Positions 14,968 to 23,622 of a stretch of 26,102 bases of DNA are shown here, piece by piece. The notes under the pieces were generated by a model, which worked only from the letters and a program-made list of their open reading frames with translations, had not been told where the DNA came from and made no database searches. Source of the DNA: Physcocola sp002396385. Its GTDB lineage: Bacteria; Bacteroidota; Bacteroidia; Bacteroidales; Paludibacteraceae. The DNA lies in assembly GCA_946535435.1 (NCBI GenBank), contig CAMNDM010000047.1, forward strand, positions 1 to 26,102, written 5' to 3'. The position numbers and the translations under genes are program-made. How positions within the stretch are numbered: position 1 is the first letter of the stretch; every line of letters starts with the position of its first letter.

Positions 14968-17900
14968 ATGACTGAATTTACCCACCTGCATGTCCACTCG
15001 CATTATTCCATCCTCGACGGTATGTCGAAGGTGCCCGACTTGGTTGACAAGTGCCTGAAAAACGGCATGTATGCCATGGCCCTTACCGACCATGGTAACA
15101 TGTTTGGCATTAAAGAGTTTACCGATTATGCCAATAAGGTGAATGGTAAAAAGAAGGACCGCATAAAGGAATTGGAGGGCGTTTTGGCTAACGATGCGGC
15201 TTCTGCCGAAGAAAAGCAGGAAGCCCAGGCTAAACTCGATGTTGAAAAATCGATTCCTTTCTTCACTCCTATTATCGGTACGGAGGCCTATTGCGCACGC
15301 CGCTCCCACAAACTGCACGATTCTGCACTCAAGGCTGTAAATTTCGAAGGAAAGGAATACACGGTCGACAAGAACGGTTGGCACTTGATTGTGCTGGCCA
15401 AAAACAAGGTGGGGTACCAAAATCTGTGCAAACTGGCCACTATCGCTTATGTCGACGGTTTCTATGGTAAACCACGTATCGACCACGAACTACTGGAACA
15501 GTACCACGAAGGCCTCATCGTCTGTTCTGCCTGTATTGCCGGTGAAGTGCCGCAAAAACTGCTGTCGAAAGACTACGAGGGGGCCCTCGAAACGGTTAAG
15601 TGGTTCCAGTCGGTGTTTGGCGATGACTTTTATTTGGAAATACAGCGACACAAAACCGACAAGGTGAACGCCGATACACATGTCTACGAGGTGGAAGAAA
15701 GCTACATTCCCGATATGATAAGGCTTTCGAAGGAGACGGGAGCCAAAATTGTCTGCACCAACGACGTTCACTTTGTTGAGGAAGAGCACGGTGAGGCGCA
15801 CGACCGTTTGGTCTGCCTGTCGACCGGTGCCGATTTCAACGACCCTAAACGTCTGCACTATACGAAACAAGAGTGGTTGAAAACTCCTGACGAAATGGCG
15901 GCTATCTTTGCCGATATTCCCGAGGCGCTGGCCAATACGATGGAAGTGGCGGCCAAAGTCGAAACCTATTCCATCGAGTCGGGGCCTATCATGCCGAAAT
16001 TCGATATCCCTGAAGATTTCGGTACCGAGGAACTGTATCGTAAAAAATACACCCAAGAACAACTTTACGACGAGTTTACCGAAGACGAGAATGGTAATGT
16101 GGTGCTCAGCCGCGAAGATGGCGAGAAGAAAATCAAACGCTTGGGTGGCTACGAAAAACTGTACCGTATCAAACTGGAGGGCGACTATCTCGCCAAACTG
16201 GCGTGGGAGGGCGCTCACTGGCGCTATGGTGAGGTGCTGTCTGACGATGTGAAGGAACGCATCAACTTCGAACTTTACATCATGAAAACCATGGGCTTCC
16301 CCGGCTACTTCCTTATTGTGCGCGACTATATCCGTGCGGCTCGTGAAGAGTTGGGCGTCTCGGTGGGACCCGGGCGTGGCTCGGCGGCTGGTTCGGCGGT
16401 CGCTTACTGCCTGCGCATTACCGACATCGACCCTATTAAATACGACTTGCTGTTCGAGCGTTTCCTGAACCCCGACCGTATCTCTTTGCCCGATATCGAT
16501 GTCGACTTCGACGATGCCGGACGTGGTAAGGTCTTGCAATGGGTGACTAAGAAATATGGTGCTGAAACGGTGGCTCACATCATCACATATGGTACTATGG
16601 CTACAAAGTCTAGTATTAAAGACGTCTGCCGTGTCGAACAGGTGCCGCTGCCCGAGGTCAACCGCATCTGCTCGTTCGTTCCCGATAAGTTCGACGAAAG
16701 TCTGGCTGACCCTAAAACGGGTAAGGTGCCTAAGGTCAACCTGAAGAACTGTTTTAAATATATTCCCGAACTGGCCGATGCTCTTGAAAATGGTGACCCT
16801 GTCGTTCAGCGGTCCCTTACTTATGCAAGCCAACTCGAAAACACCAACCGCCAGATTGGTATCCATGCCTGTGGCTTTATTATTGGTGCCGACGATCTGA
16901 AGAAATTCGCCCCGTTGTGTACAATTAAAGATAAAGATACGGGCGAAGACGTGCAGGTGACCCAGTACGACGGACATGTAATTGAGTCGGTCGGGTTGAT
17001 CAAGATGGACTTCCTTGGTTTGTCAACGCTCTCTATCTTGAAGGAGGCGATTGCCAACATTAAACACTCTAAGGGTATTGATGTCGATATTGACCATATT
17101 CCGATTGACGATAAACTGACCTACGAACTCTATAGCCGTGGCGATACCATTGGCACGTTCCAGTTTGAGTCGCCCGGTATGCAGAAGTACCTGCGCGAAC
17201 TGCAGCCTACTGTGTTTGAAGACATCATCGCCATGAACGCCCTCTACCGTCCGGGACCTATGCAGTACATCCCTACTTTCATTAACCGTAAGTTGGGTAA
17301 GGAACCTATCACCTACGATATTCCGTGCATGGAAAAGTATTTGAAGGATACTTACGGCGTTACGGTGTACCAAGAGCAGGTCATGCTGTTAAGTCGACAA
17401 CTGGCCAACTTTACACGTGGTGAGTCCGACAAACTGCGTAAAGCGATGGGTAAGAAACAGATGGCTATTCTGGAACAGCTGAAAGGCAAGTTCATTGCTG
17501 GGGGTACGAAGAACGGCCACGACGAGAAAATCTTGAACAAGATATGGAGCGACTGGGAGGAATTTGCTAAATATGCGTTCAACAAGTCGCACGCTACCTG
17601 CTACTCGTGGGTGGCTTACCAGACGGCTTACCTGAAAGCCCATTATCCGGCTGAACTGATGGCGGCCAACCTGACCAGTAACAAGAGCGATATTACCAAG
17701 GTGACGAAGTTCATGGAGGAGTGCAAGCGCATGAAGGTGCCGGTTTTGGGACCCGATGTGAACGAAAGTGAACTGAACTTCTCGGTTAACCAGAACGGGG
17801 CTATCCGTTTCGGCATGGCTGGTGTGAAGGGACTTGGGGAAAGCGCGGTCGACGCCATTATCAAGGAACGCGAGCAAAACGGAAAGTTCAAGGATATTTA

Positions 17901-18858
17901 CGACCTTGTGGAGCGTGTGCCTTCTTCTTCGCTTAACCGTAAGGCGCTTGAAAGTTTGGCTCTGAGTGGCGCTTTCGACTCGTTCGACGGATTTAAACGC
18001 GAGTTTATGTTCGCTCAGGGGCCTAAGGGCACTTTTGCAGAAGAATTGTCTCGCTATGGTAGTAAGGTGCAGAGCGAAAAAAACGATAACCTTATGGGTA
18101 ACCTCTTTGCGGACCTTGCCGACGACTCCGGGGTGAAAATACCGCATCCGCCTTTCCCTAAAGGAACCGAGCCTTGGCCTACTCTTGAAAGGTTGAACAA
18201 GGAGAAAGAACTGGTGGGCATCTATCTTTCTGCTCATCCACTCGACGACTATGCCGTGGCTTTGAAGTATGTGGTAAATACGCATATGACCGATTTTGAC
18301 CTCCCGCCTGAAGAACAGAAATCCAAACTCTACAATAAACAGATTTCATGTGGCGGACTGGTTACCAATGTGCGTGAGGGAACGACGAAGAAAAATACCC
18401 CTTTTGCTATTGTTACGGTTGAAGATTATGAGGGTAGCCACGAGTTTGCCCTCTTTGGAGACGACTATATAACCTGGGTCGGAAAGTTCCGTAAGAATTT
18501 GGCGGTCTATATCGAAGGCCAGTACAAGTCGCGCTTCCAGTGGAGTAAACCGAACGATGCGCTGGAGTTTAAGATTGGAAACGTTCAGTTGCTGTCTTCT
18601 GTTAAAGAACAATTGGTGCAAAAGATGACCATCACCATTAACGAAGACAAGATTGACGATATGTTCGTTTCTGAATTTTTGCCACTGTTGCTGGAAAACC
18701 AGGGTGAGGTGCCTTTTTATCTGCATGTGCATGAACAAAGCACCGGTAAAACGGTCTCTCTGTTCGCACGCAAATGCAAAGTGAATGCCTCTTACCCGAT
18801 GATTGAACGTCTTGAACAGATGGCTGATGAGGGTGTCTTGCAATTAAAACTGAATTGA
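14968..18858 (+). CDS. dnaE: DNA polymerase III subunit alpha
   Basis: The replicative DNA polymerase catalytic subunit, 1296 residues. The N-terminal PHP domain begins THLHVHSHYSILDGM and contains ALTDHGNMFG. It is interrupted by a charged helical insertion (about residues 55-92), a feature also known in other Bacteroidota. The polymerase core includes SVGPGRGSAAGSAVAYCLR (about 465-485) and the palm motif PDIDVDFDD, whose Asp511 and Asp513 should bind metal. Later landmarks are FQFESPGMQKYLRELQP, NALYRPGPMQ, VYQEQVM and FNKSHATCYSWVAYQTAYLK. A helix-hairpin-helix region (near FGMAGVKGLGESAVDAI) and a C-terminal OB fold (about 1110-1210) follow. No frameshift is seen. It has its own -7 box and lies upstream of trxA (111-base gap). 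Confidence 0.97.
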   Translation: MTEFTHLHVHSHYSILDGMSKVPDLVDKCLKNGMYAMALTDHGNMFGIKEFTDYANKVNGKKKDRIKELEGVLANDAASAEEKQEAQAKLDVEKSIPFFTPIIGTEAYCARRSHKLHDSALKAVNFEGKEYTVDKNGWHLIVLAKNKVGYQNLCKLATIAYVDGFYGKPRIDHELLEQYHEGLIVCSACIAGEVPQKLLSKDYEGALETVKWFQSVFGDDFYLEIQRHKTDKVNADTHVYEVEESYIPDMIRLSKETGAKIVCTNDVHFVEEEHGEAHDRLVCLSTGADFNDPKRLHYTKQEWLKTPDEMAAIFADIPEALANTMEVAAKVETYSIESGPIMPKFDIPEDFGTEELYRKKYTQEQLYDEFTEDENGNVVLSREDGEKKIKRLGGYEKLYRIKLEGDYLAKLAWEGAHWRYGEVLSDDVKERINFELYIMKTMGFPGYFLIVRDYIRAAREELGVSVGPGRGSAAGSAVAYCLRITDIDPIKYDLLFERFLNPDRISLPDIDVDFDDAGRGKVLQWVTKKYGAETVAHIITYGTMATKSSIKDVCRVEQVPLPEVNRICSFVPDKFDESLADPKTGKVPKVNLKNCFKYIPELADALENGDPVVQRSLTYASQLENTNRQIGIHACGFIIGADDLKKFAPLCTIKDKDTGEDVQVTQYDGHVIESVGLIKMDFLGLSTLSILKEAIANIKHSKGIDVDIDHIPIDDKLTYELYSRGDTIGTFQFESPGMQKYLRELQPTVFEDIIAMNALYRPGPMQYIPTFINRKLGKEPITYDIPCMEKYLKDTYGVTVYQEQVMLLSRQLANFTRGESDKLRKAMGKKQMAILEQLKGKFIAGGTKNGHDEKILNKIWSDWEEFAKYAFNKSHATCYSWVAYQTAYLKAHYPAELMAANLTSNKSDITKVTKFMEECKRMKVPVLGPDVNESELNFSVNQNGAIRFGMAGVKGLGESAVDAIIKEREQNGKFKDIYDLVERVPSSSLNRKALESLALSGAFDSFDGFKREFMFAQGPKGTFAEELSRYGSKVQSEKNDNLMGNLFADLADDSGVKIPHPPFPKGTEPWPTLERLNKEKELVGIYLSAHPLDDYAVALKYVVNTHMTDFDLPPEEQKSKLYNKQISCGGLVTNVREGTTKKNTPFAIVTVEDYEGSHEFALFGDDYITWVGKFRKNLAVYIEGQYKSRFQWSKPNDALEFKIGNVQLLSSVKEQLVQKMTITINEDKIDDMFVSEFLPLLLENQGEVPFYLHVHEQSTGKTVSLFARKCKVNASYPMIERLEQMADEGVLQLKLN

Positions 18859-18914
18859 GCGGTTCGATTCCAAACCTAAAAAACTCGTTTATCGGCAAGA
18901 TTTTGTCTTTAAAT

Positions 18915-18945
18915 TTTGTCTACTCCGATTTATATCCTATTTTTG
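18915..18945 (+). promoter_or_regulatory. Promoter of trxA
   Basis: TTTG (18915-18918), 19 bases, then TATTTTTG (18938-18945): an exact -33/-7 pair of the Bacteroidota type, 24 bases before the trxA ATG. The gene can thus be transcribed independently of dnaE. Confidence 0.72.
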
Positions 18946-18969
18946 TTTTGAACACTAAATAGAAAACTC

Positions 18970-19287
18970 ATGGAAATAGAAGTAACTGATAATAACTATA
19001 AAGAGGTCTCTGCTACAAACGACCTTTTAGTACTTGACTTCTGGGCAAGCTGGTGTGGACCTTGCTTGGCTCTTGGCCCTACTATTGCTGCTATCGCTAA
19101 AGATTTTGAAGGGAAAGGGGTGACTGTCGGTAAAGTCAATGCCGACGAGAATGAAGACCTCTGCTCTGTTTTCGGCATCCGTAACCTGCCTACCATCCTT
19201 TATATCAAAAACGGTGAGGTGGTCGACAAAACGGTTGGTGCTATGCCGAAAAATATGCTCGTGGAAAAGATTAACGGTCTCCTTTAG
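18970..19287 (+). CDS. trxA: Thioredoxin
   Basis: A 105-residue cytoplasmic disulfide reductase of the normal thioredoxin length. The active site FWASWCGPC carries Cys29 and Cys32, and the cis-proline is in RNLPTILY (Pro74). There is no signal peptide. An extra cysteine occurs at residue 65 (DLCSVFGI). The residues after the active site read LAL instead of the usual KMI-like sequence, a mild deviation. It follows dnaE with its own promoter pair. It presumably serves general thiol reduction with thioredoxin reductase, which is not encoded in this window. Confidence 0.95.
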   Translation: MEIEVTDNNYKEVSATNDLLVLDFWASWCGPCLALGPTIAAIAKDFEGKGVTVGKVNADENEDLCSVFGIRNLPTILYIKNGEVVDKTVGAMPKNMLVEKINGLL

Positions 19288-19336
19288 TCTTCTCCCCCTT
19301 CTTCTTGATTTCAAATTACTACATTATTAAGTCTGA

Positions 19337-19344
19337 TACATTTG
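19337..19344 (+). promoter_or_regulatory. Candidate -7 promoter box for the sirtuin-Crp pair
   Basis: TACATTTG matches TAnnTTTG, 52 bases upstream of the sirtuin ATG at 19397. Its last bases overlap the left arm of the inverted repeat at 19343-19377. Confidence 0.5.
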
Positions 19345-19377
19345 CCACAAACCTTCACGATAGGGAGGATTGTGGCA
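19343..19377 (+). terminator. Long inverted repeat between trxA and the sirtuin gene (terminator or operator)
   Basis: TGCCACAA (19343-19350) pairs perfectly with TTGTGGCA (19370-19377). An inner CCTTC/GGAGG stem (19352-19356 with 19364-19368, one G-T pair) follows an A/A mismatch, leaving a 7-base loop. An AT-rich TTTATTAT follows. It may terminate trxA, lying about 55 bases past its stop. Alternatively it may be an operator over the sirtuin start site, since a -7 box overlaps it. Confidence 0.5.
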
Positions 19378-19396
19378 TTTATTATATGAAAACACA

Positions 19397-20104
19397 ATGA
19401 AAATGAAACTGGTTGTGCTTACAGGCGCAGGCATTAGTGCGGAAAGCGGTATGAGTACCTTCCGCGATGCCGATGGTTTGTGGAATAATTATAGGGTGGA
19501 GGATGTTGCCACCCCCGAGGGCTTTCTGCGGGATCCGCAGCTCGTCCTTGACTTTTATAACGACCTGCACCACTCGCTGCAGTCGTTGAAACCCAACTAT
19601 GGACATATCGGACTGGCCGAACTCGAGGAGTTTTTCGACGTTAGGGTTATCACCCAGAATGTCGATAACCTACACGAGGCTGCTGGCTCTAGTAATGTGC
19701 TCCATCTGCATGGAGAACTGACCAAATATGCGTCGGTTAAAAATCCGGACCGGGCGCACGATTGGCCTTTCGGTACCGATTTGCATTTAGGCGACAAGGC
19801 GGACGACGGCTCTCAGATAAGGCCCTTCATCGTCTGGTTCGGTGAGGCGGTTCCTAATATCGAAAAGGCGGCCGAGTGGGTCAGGCAAGCCGACCTGTTC
19901 CTGGTCATTGGCACTTCTCTTGCGGTTTATCCTGCGGCCGGTCTGCTCGGCTATGTCGCCGATGAGGTCCCCATTTTCCTTATTGACCCAAAACCTGTGA
20001 AATCTCCTTACAAACACCCTGTTACTGTTTTGCAAAAGGGTGCTTCTGAAGGCATGCGGGAACTGGTTGGAATCTTGAAAACAAAATATCTCTTAAACAA
20101 ATAA
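19397..20104 (+). CDS. cobB: Sir2 family NAD-dependent protein deacylase (class III, CobB-like)
   Basis: A 235-residue sirtuin that would remove acyl groups from lysines using NAD. Visible motifs are LTGAGISAESGMSTFRD (from residue 8), TQNVDNLHE (about 86-94), the catalytic HLHGEL (His105), PFIVWFGEAVP and VIGTSLAVYPAA. Two points are odd. The protein contains no cysteine at all, so the usual four-Cys zinc site is absent. Also, the class III YxxR pair that selects succinyl/malonyl-lysine reads YNDL (Tyr54, Leu57), so the arginine is lost. The frame extends upstream to a TTG at 19370 inside the inverted repeat; ATG 19397 fits the family start. The Crp-type gene begins 9 bases after its stop, so they form an operon. 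Confidence 0.9.
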   Translation: MKMKLVVLTGAGISAESGMSTFRDADGLWNNYRVEDVATPEGFLRDPQLVLDFYNDLHHSLQSLKPNYGHIGLAELEEFFDVRVITQNVDNLHEAAGSSNVLHLHGELTKYASVKNPDRAHDWPFGTDLHLGDKADDGSQIRPFIVWFGEAVPNIEKAAEWVRQADLFLVIGTSLAVYPAAGLLGYVADEVPIFLIDPKPVKSPYKHPVTVLQKGASEGMRELVGILKTKYLLNK

Positions 20105-20113
20105 ACTATAGCA

Positions 20114-20761
20114 ATGTCGGGAAACAAAAATAATAGGGAAAAGGCAAATACTGAACGAACCGATTTTATGGGGGTTATTAGCTATTTGTCTCATTTCTAC
20201 CCAATTTACGATTGTGCTGACGATGTGTCGGCGCGGCTTACCAGGGCTTATCTGCCACAAAAAACGGTGGTCTTAAAGCCCGGACAGATAGCCAACTGCG
20301 TTTATTTTATTGAAGAGGGCACACTTAAGTCCTCTGAAATGCGCAACGATAAGGAGTTTATAAACTGGATCCTTATGGGGCCCGCTTTCGCCCATAACGG
20401 ACGTGCTTTCCATACACAGTCTCCGTCTTTTGAATTAGTCGATACTGTGGAGCCCTCTGTAGTGAGTTTCATGAATTACGAGGATTTGCACTTCTTGGTT
20501 GAAAAACACCATAGTTTTGCTGTCTGTATGTTCAAACTCATGGCACATATAACCTCTATGCGCGAAATCAATTTCTCGCTTATGATGAGTACGCCCGATT
20601 TGGAAATGCGTATCAGGCGCATGGCTATGATATATCCCGGGTTGCTGTCGCGTGTGCCGTTACGCGTGTTGGCTATTTATCTGCGTATAACACCTGAAAC
20701 CCTATCCCGTATTGTCAATAAGCCGGAGTTTGCCGATCTTAAAGTAAAGCAAGACAAATAA
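20114..20761 (+). CDS. Crp/Fnr family transcriptional regulator
   Basis: A 215-residue DNA-binding regulator. A cupin-like cyclic-nucleotide-binding fold (about 45-125, with LKPGQIANCVYFIEEGTLK) is joined by a long dimer helix (about 128-160) to a C-terminal winged helix (about 178-203). The recognition motif there is LRITPETLSRIVNK. The stretch where a cAMP-binding cassette would lie reads GPAFAHNGRAFH and lacks the usual G-E-L and R-S/T-A residues, so cAMP binding is unlikely. No Fnr-type cysteine cluster is seen. The gene starts 9 bases after the sirtuin stop and is surely co-transcribed. It may sense another ligand or control its own operon (inference). Confidence 0.88.
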   Translation: MSGNKNNREKANTERTDFMGVISYLSHFYPIYDCADDVSARLTRAYLPQKTVVLKPGQIANCVYFIEEGTLKSSEMRNDKEFINWILMGPAFAHNGRAFHTQSPSFELVDTVEPSVVSFMNYEDLHFLVEKHHSFAVCMFKLMAHITSMREINFSLMMSTPDLEMRIRRMAMIYPGLLSRVPLRVLAIYLRITPETLSRIVNKPEFADLKVKQDK

Positions 20762-20792
20762 AAGGACCCGCTTTTGCTATGTTTTTGGATTC

Positions 20793-20826
20793 TTTGATGG
20801 TTTTCGGCAGATATTTTGTAATTTTG
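20793..20826 (+). promoter_or_regulatory. Candidate promoter of the lysS-gpsA-pgi block
   Basis: TTTG (20793-20796), 22 bases, then TAATTTTG (20819-20826), an exact TAnnTTTG -7 match, 32 bases before the lysS ATG. The spacing is slightly longer than the usual 19-21. Confidence 0.6.
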
Positions 20827-20857
20827 TATCTTAGATATAATATTCTTTAGATATATA

Positions 20858-22585
20858 ATGAGTTTGTTAGATTTGAGCGAACAGGAAGTCCTTCGTCGCG
20901 AGAGCTTGAAGGAACTCCGTGCTATGGGTATTGAACCATACCCGGCTGCCGAATACGTTGTTACCGGCTATTCTACCGATTTGAAAAACAACTTTAAGGA
21001 CGATGCCCCCCAGCAAGAGGTCTCTATCGCCGGACGATTGATGACCCGTCGTGTGATGGGTAAGGCTTCTTTCGCTGAAATCCAAGATAGCAAGGGGCGC
21101 ATTCAGGTGTACATCAGTCGCGATGACCTCTGTCCTGGTGAGAACAAGGATATGTACAACACCGTATTCAAACGCCTGCTCGATATTGGCGACTTCATTG
21201 GTGTCAAGGGCTATGTCTTCCGTACGCAGATGGGCGAAATCTCTGTCCACGTTTCTGAACTGACTGTCCTCAGCAAGTCGCTCAAACCGCTTCCTATTGT
21301 TAAGTATAAAGATGGTGTCGCTTACGATAAGTTCGACGACCCTGAACTCCGCTACCGTCAGCGTTATGTCGACTTGGTGGTCAACGATGGCATTAAGTCT
21401 ACTTTCGAGAAGCGTGCGACTATCATCCGCACCCTTCGTAACACGCTCGACGAGGCTGGATATACCGAGGTGGAAACTCCTACCTTGCAGTCTATTGCGG
21501 GTGGTGCTTCTGCTCGTCCGTTCATTACCCACTTCAACGCTCTCGATCAGGATATGTATATGCGTATCGCGACCGAACTCTACCTCAAACGACTTATTGT
21601 GGGCGGTTTTGAGGGCGTTTACGAAATTGGCAAGAATTTCCGTAACGAGGGTATGGACCGTACGCACAACCCCGAGTTTACCTGTATGGAACTCTATGTT
21701 CAGTACAAGGACTATAACTGGATGATGTCGTTTACCGAAAAACTGCTCGAGAAAATCTGTATCGCTGTCAATGGCTCTACCGAGTCGAAAATGGGCGATA
21801 ATGTGATCAGTTTCAAGGCGCCTTTCCGCCGTCTGCCTATTCTTGATGCTATCAAGGAAAAGACGGGCTACGACTTGGATGGTAAGTCGGAAGATGAAAT
21901 CCGTGAGGTCTGCAAGGCACTCAAGATGGGAATCGACGACACTATGGGTAAGGGCAAACTTATCGATGAGATTTTTGGCGAGTTCTGCGAGGGTACTTTC
22001 ATTCAACCTACTTTCATTACCGACTATCCGGTTGAAATGAGCCCGCTTACCAAGATGCACCGTTCTAAACCCGGCCTGACCGAGCGTTTTGAGCTGATGG
22101 TGAATGGTAAGGAATTGGCGAACGCTTATTCTGAACTGAACGACCCTATCGACCAAGAAGAACGATTTAAGGAACAGATGCGTTTGGCCGACAAGGGCGA
22201 CGACGAGGCTATGATTATTGACCAAGACTTCCTCCGCGCGCTACAATACGGTATGCCGCCTACTTCCGGTATCGGTATCGGCATCGACCGCTTGGTGATG
22301 CTTATGACCGGACAGACTACTATTCAAGAGGTACTGCTCTTCCCTCAGATGAAACCTGAGAAGAAGACTCCGAAGGATGCCGACGCCAAATTCCTGGCTT
22401 TGGGCATTCCTGCCGATTGGATTCCTTTGATTCAAAAGGCTGGTTACAACCTTGTCGCCGATATGAAGGAGGTGAAACCGCAGAAATTCCATCAGGATAT
22501 CTGTGGCGTTAATAAAAAGTATAAAGTCGGATTGGACAATCCTACCGTTGACCAAGTGGCCGAATGGCTTGCTAAAGTTGAATAA
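20858..22585 (+). CDS. lysS: Lysyl-tRNA synthetase (class II)
   Basis: Charges tRNA-Lys with lysine. The N-terminal OB-fold anticodon-binding domain (about 55-165, with SIAGRLMTRRVMGKASFAEI) precedes the class II catalytic core. Motif 1 lies near RYRQRYVDLVVN, motif 2 is GKNFRNEGMDRTHNPEFTCM (from about 257), and motif 3 is GIGIGIDRLVML (about 471-482). At 575 residues it is about 70 longer than E. coli LysS. The additional C-terminal segment (about 500-575) has ADWIPLIQKAGYNLVADMKEVKP, a small helical, helix-hairpin-helix-like add-on. This extension is, as far as I recall, common in Bacteroidales LysS. It is the first gene of a three-gene block: gpsA follows after 11 bases. Confidence 0.97.
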   Translation: MSLLDLSEQEVLRRESLKELRAMGIEPYPAAEYVVTGYSTDLKNNFKDDAPQQEVSIAGRLMTRRVMGKASFAEIQDSKGRIQVYISRDDLCPGENKDMYNTVFKRLLDIGDFIGVKGYVFRTQMGEISVHVSELTVLSKSLKPLPIVKYKDGVAYDKFDDPELRYRQRYVDLVVNDGIKSTFEKRATIIRTLRNTLDEAGYTEVETPTLQSIAGGASARPFITHFNALDQDMYMRIATELYLKRLIVGGFEGVYEIGKNFRNEGMDRTHNPEFTCMELYVQYKDYNWMMSFTEKLLEKICIAVNGSTESKMGDNVISFKAPFRRLPILDAIKEKTGYDLDGKSEDEIREVCKALKMGIDDTMGKGKLIDEIFGEFCEGTFIQPTFITDYPVEMSPLTKMHRSKPGLTERFELMVNGKELANAYSELNDPIDQEERFKEQMRLADKGDDEAMIIDQDFLRALQYGMPPTSGIGIGIDRLVMLMTGQTTIQEVLLFPQMKPEKKTPKDADAKFLALGIPADWIPLIQKAGYNLVADMKEVKPQKFHQDICGVNKKYKVGLDNPTVDQVAEWLAKVE

Positions 22586-22596
22586 AATTTTACCCA

Positions 22597-23598
22597 GTGA
22601 TGGATAAAAATCCAATTATAGGTGTTATGGGCGGTGGTAGTTGGGCCACTGCTCTTGCCAAAATCTGCCTGATTAATCCCGAACGGCATATCAACTGGTA
22701 TATGCGTCGCGATTCACAGATTGAGGCTATTATGCGCACGCGCCACAACCCCTCTTATTTGAGCAGTGTGTCGTTCGATACTTCGCGCATTCATTTCTCT
22801 TCCGATATCAACGAGGTCGTGCGTGACTCCGATTTGCTCATTTTCGCTACTCCCTCGCCTTATCTGAAGTCGCACCTCGAAAAGTTGAAACGCAGCCTGC
22901 GCAGCAAGATTGTGGTGTCGGCTATCAAAGGTATTGTTCCTGAAGAGAATGTCATCGTATCGGAATATTTCCGCACAAAATACGGAGTGCCTGAAAATAA
23001 CCTGATGGTGATTGGTGGCCCTTGCCATGCTGAAGAGGTGGCTCAACAGCGCTTGTCGTATCTCACCATTGGCGGTACCGATATGAAACTGACCTCTTGG
23101 TTCGCTAATTCTATTACCAGCAACTACATTAAGGCTACTACTAACGAAGATGTGTTTGGCATTGAATACGCTTCTGTGCTGAAGAATGTCTATGCTATTG
23201 CTGCCGGCATCTGTCATGGCTTGAAGTATGGCGACAACTTCCAGGCGGTCTTGATGTGTAATGCCGCTCAAGAGATGAACCGCTTTATTACGGCCGTGAG
23301 CGATACACCACGTTCTATCGACGATTCGGTCTATTTGGGTGACTTGCTCGTTACTGGCTACTCGCATTACAGCCGCAACCACACGTTCGGCACCCTCATT
23401 GGTGACGGCTACTCGGTTAAGCAGGCGCAAATGGAGATGGAAATGATTGCCGAAGGCTATTATGGTACCAAGTGTATGAAGGAAATTAACGCCGAGAGAA
23501 AGGTCGATATGCCGATTCTCGACTCGGTTTACAATATCCTTTATGGCAAAATCTCGCCGATGGTCGAGATTAAACTGCTTACCGAGAGAATGCATTAA
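22597..23598 (+). CDS. gpsA: Glycerol-3-phosphate dehydrogenase, NAD(P)-dependent
   Basis: Makes sn-glycerol 3-phosphate from dihydroxyacetone phosphate for phospholipid synthesis. 333 residues, the family norm. The N-terminal Rossmann fold begins IGVMGGGSWATALAKI, with the Gly-rich turn GxGxxA in place of the commoner GxGxWG. Further motifs are MRTRHNPSYLSSV, SAIKGIVPEENVIVSE, GGPCHAEEVAQQR and the catalytic-lysine segment YASVLKNVYAIAAG (Lys196). The C-terminal helical domain ends EIKLLTERMH. It lies 11 bases after lysS and 24 bases before pgi on one transcript. Confidence 0.96.
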   Translation: MMDKNPIIGVMGGGSWATALAKICLINPERHINWYMRRDSQIEAIMRTRHNPSYLSSVSFDTSRIHFSSDINEVVRDSDLLIFATPSPYLKSHLEKLKRSLRSKIVVSAIKGIVPEENVIVSEYFRTKYGVPENNLMVIGGPCHAEEVAQQRLSYLTIGGTDMKLTSWFANSITSNYIKATTNEDVFGIEYASVLKNVYAIAAGICHGLKYGDNFQAVLMCNAAQEMNRFITAVSDTPRSIDDSVYLGDLLVTGYSHYSRNHTFGTLIGDGYSVKQAQMEMEMIAEGYYGTKCMKEINAERKVDMPILDSVYNILYGKISPMVEIKLLTERMH

Positions 23599-23622
23599 TA
23601 AAAAAATATTAAATTCATTATA

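Noticed and set aside
15490..16977. A 495-codon open frame on the minus strand inside dnaE
   Set aside because: It lies wholly antisense to a clear polymerase gene. Its protein is rich in H, R, V and F without any recognisable domain, as expected for the reverse of a codon-biased gene.
18858..18880. GGTTCGATTCC after dnaE, resembling a tRNA T-loop
   Set aside because: Flanking bases do not form the 5-pair T stem, and no acceptor, D or anticodon arms can be drawn around it.
20867..22225. A 452-codon minus-strand frame inside lysS
   Set aside because: It is antisense to intact lysS and has no recognisable motif. Long antisense frames are common against highly expressed genes with strong third-base bias.
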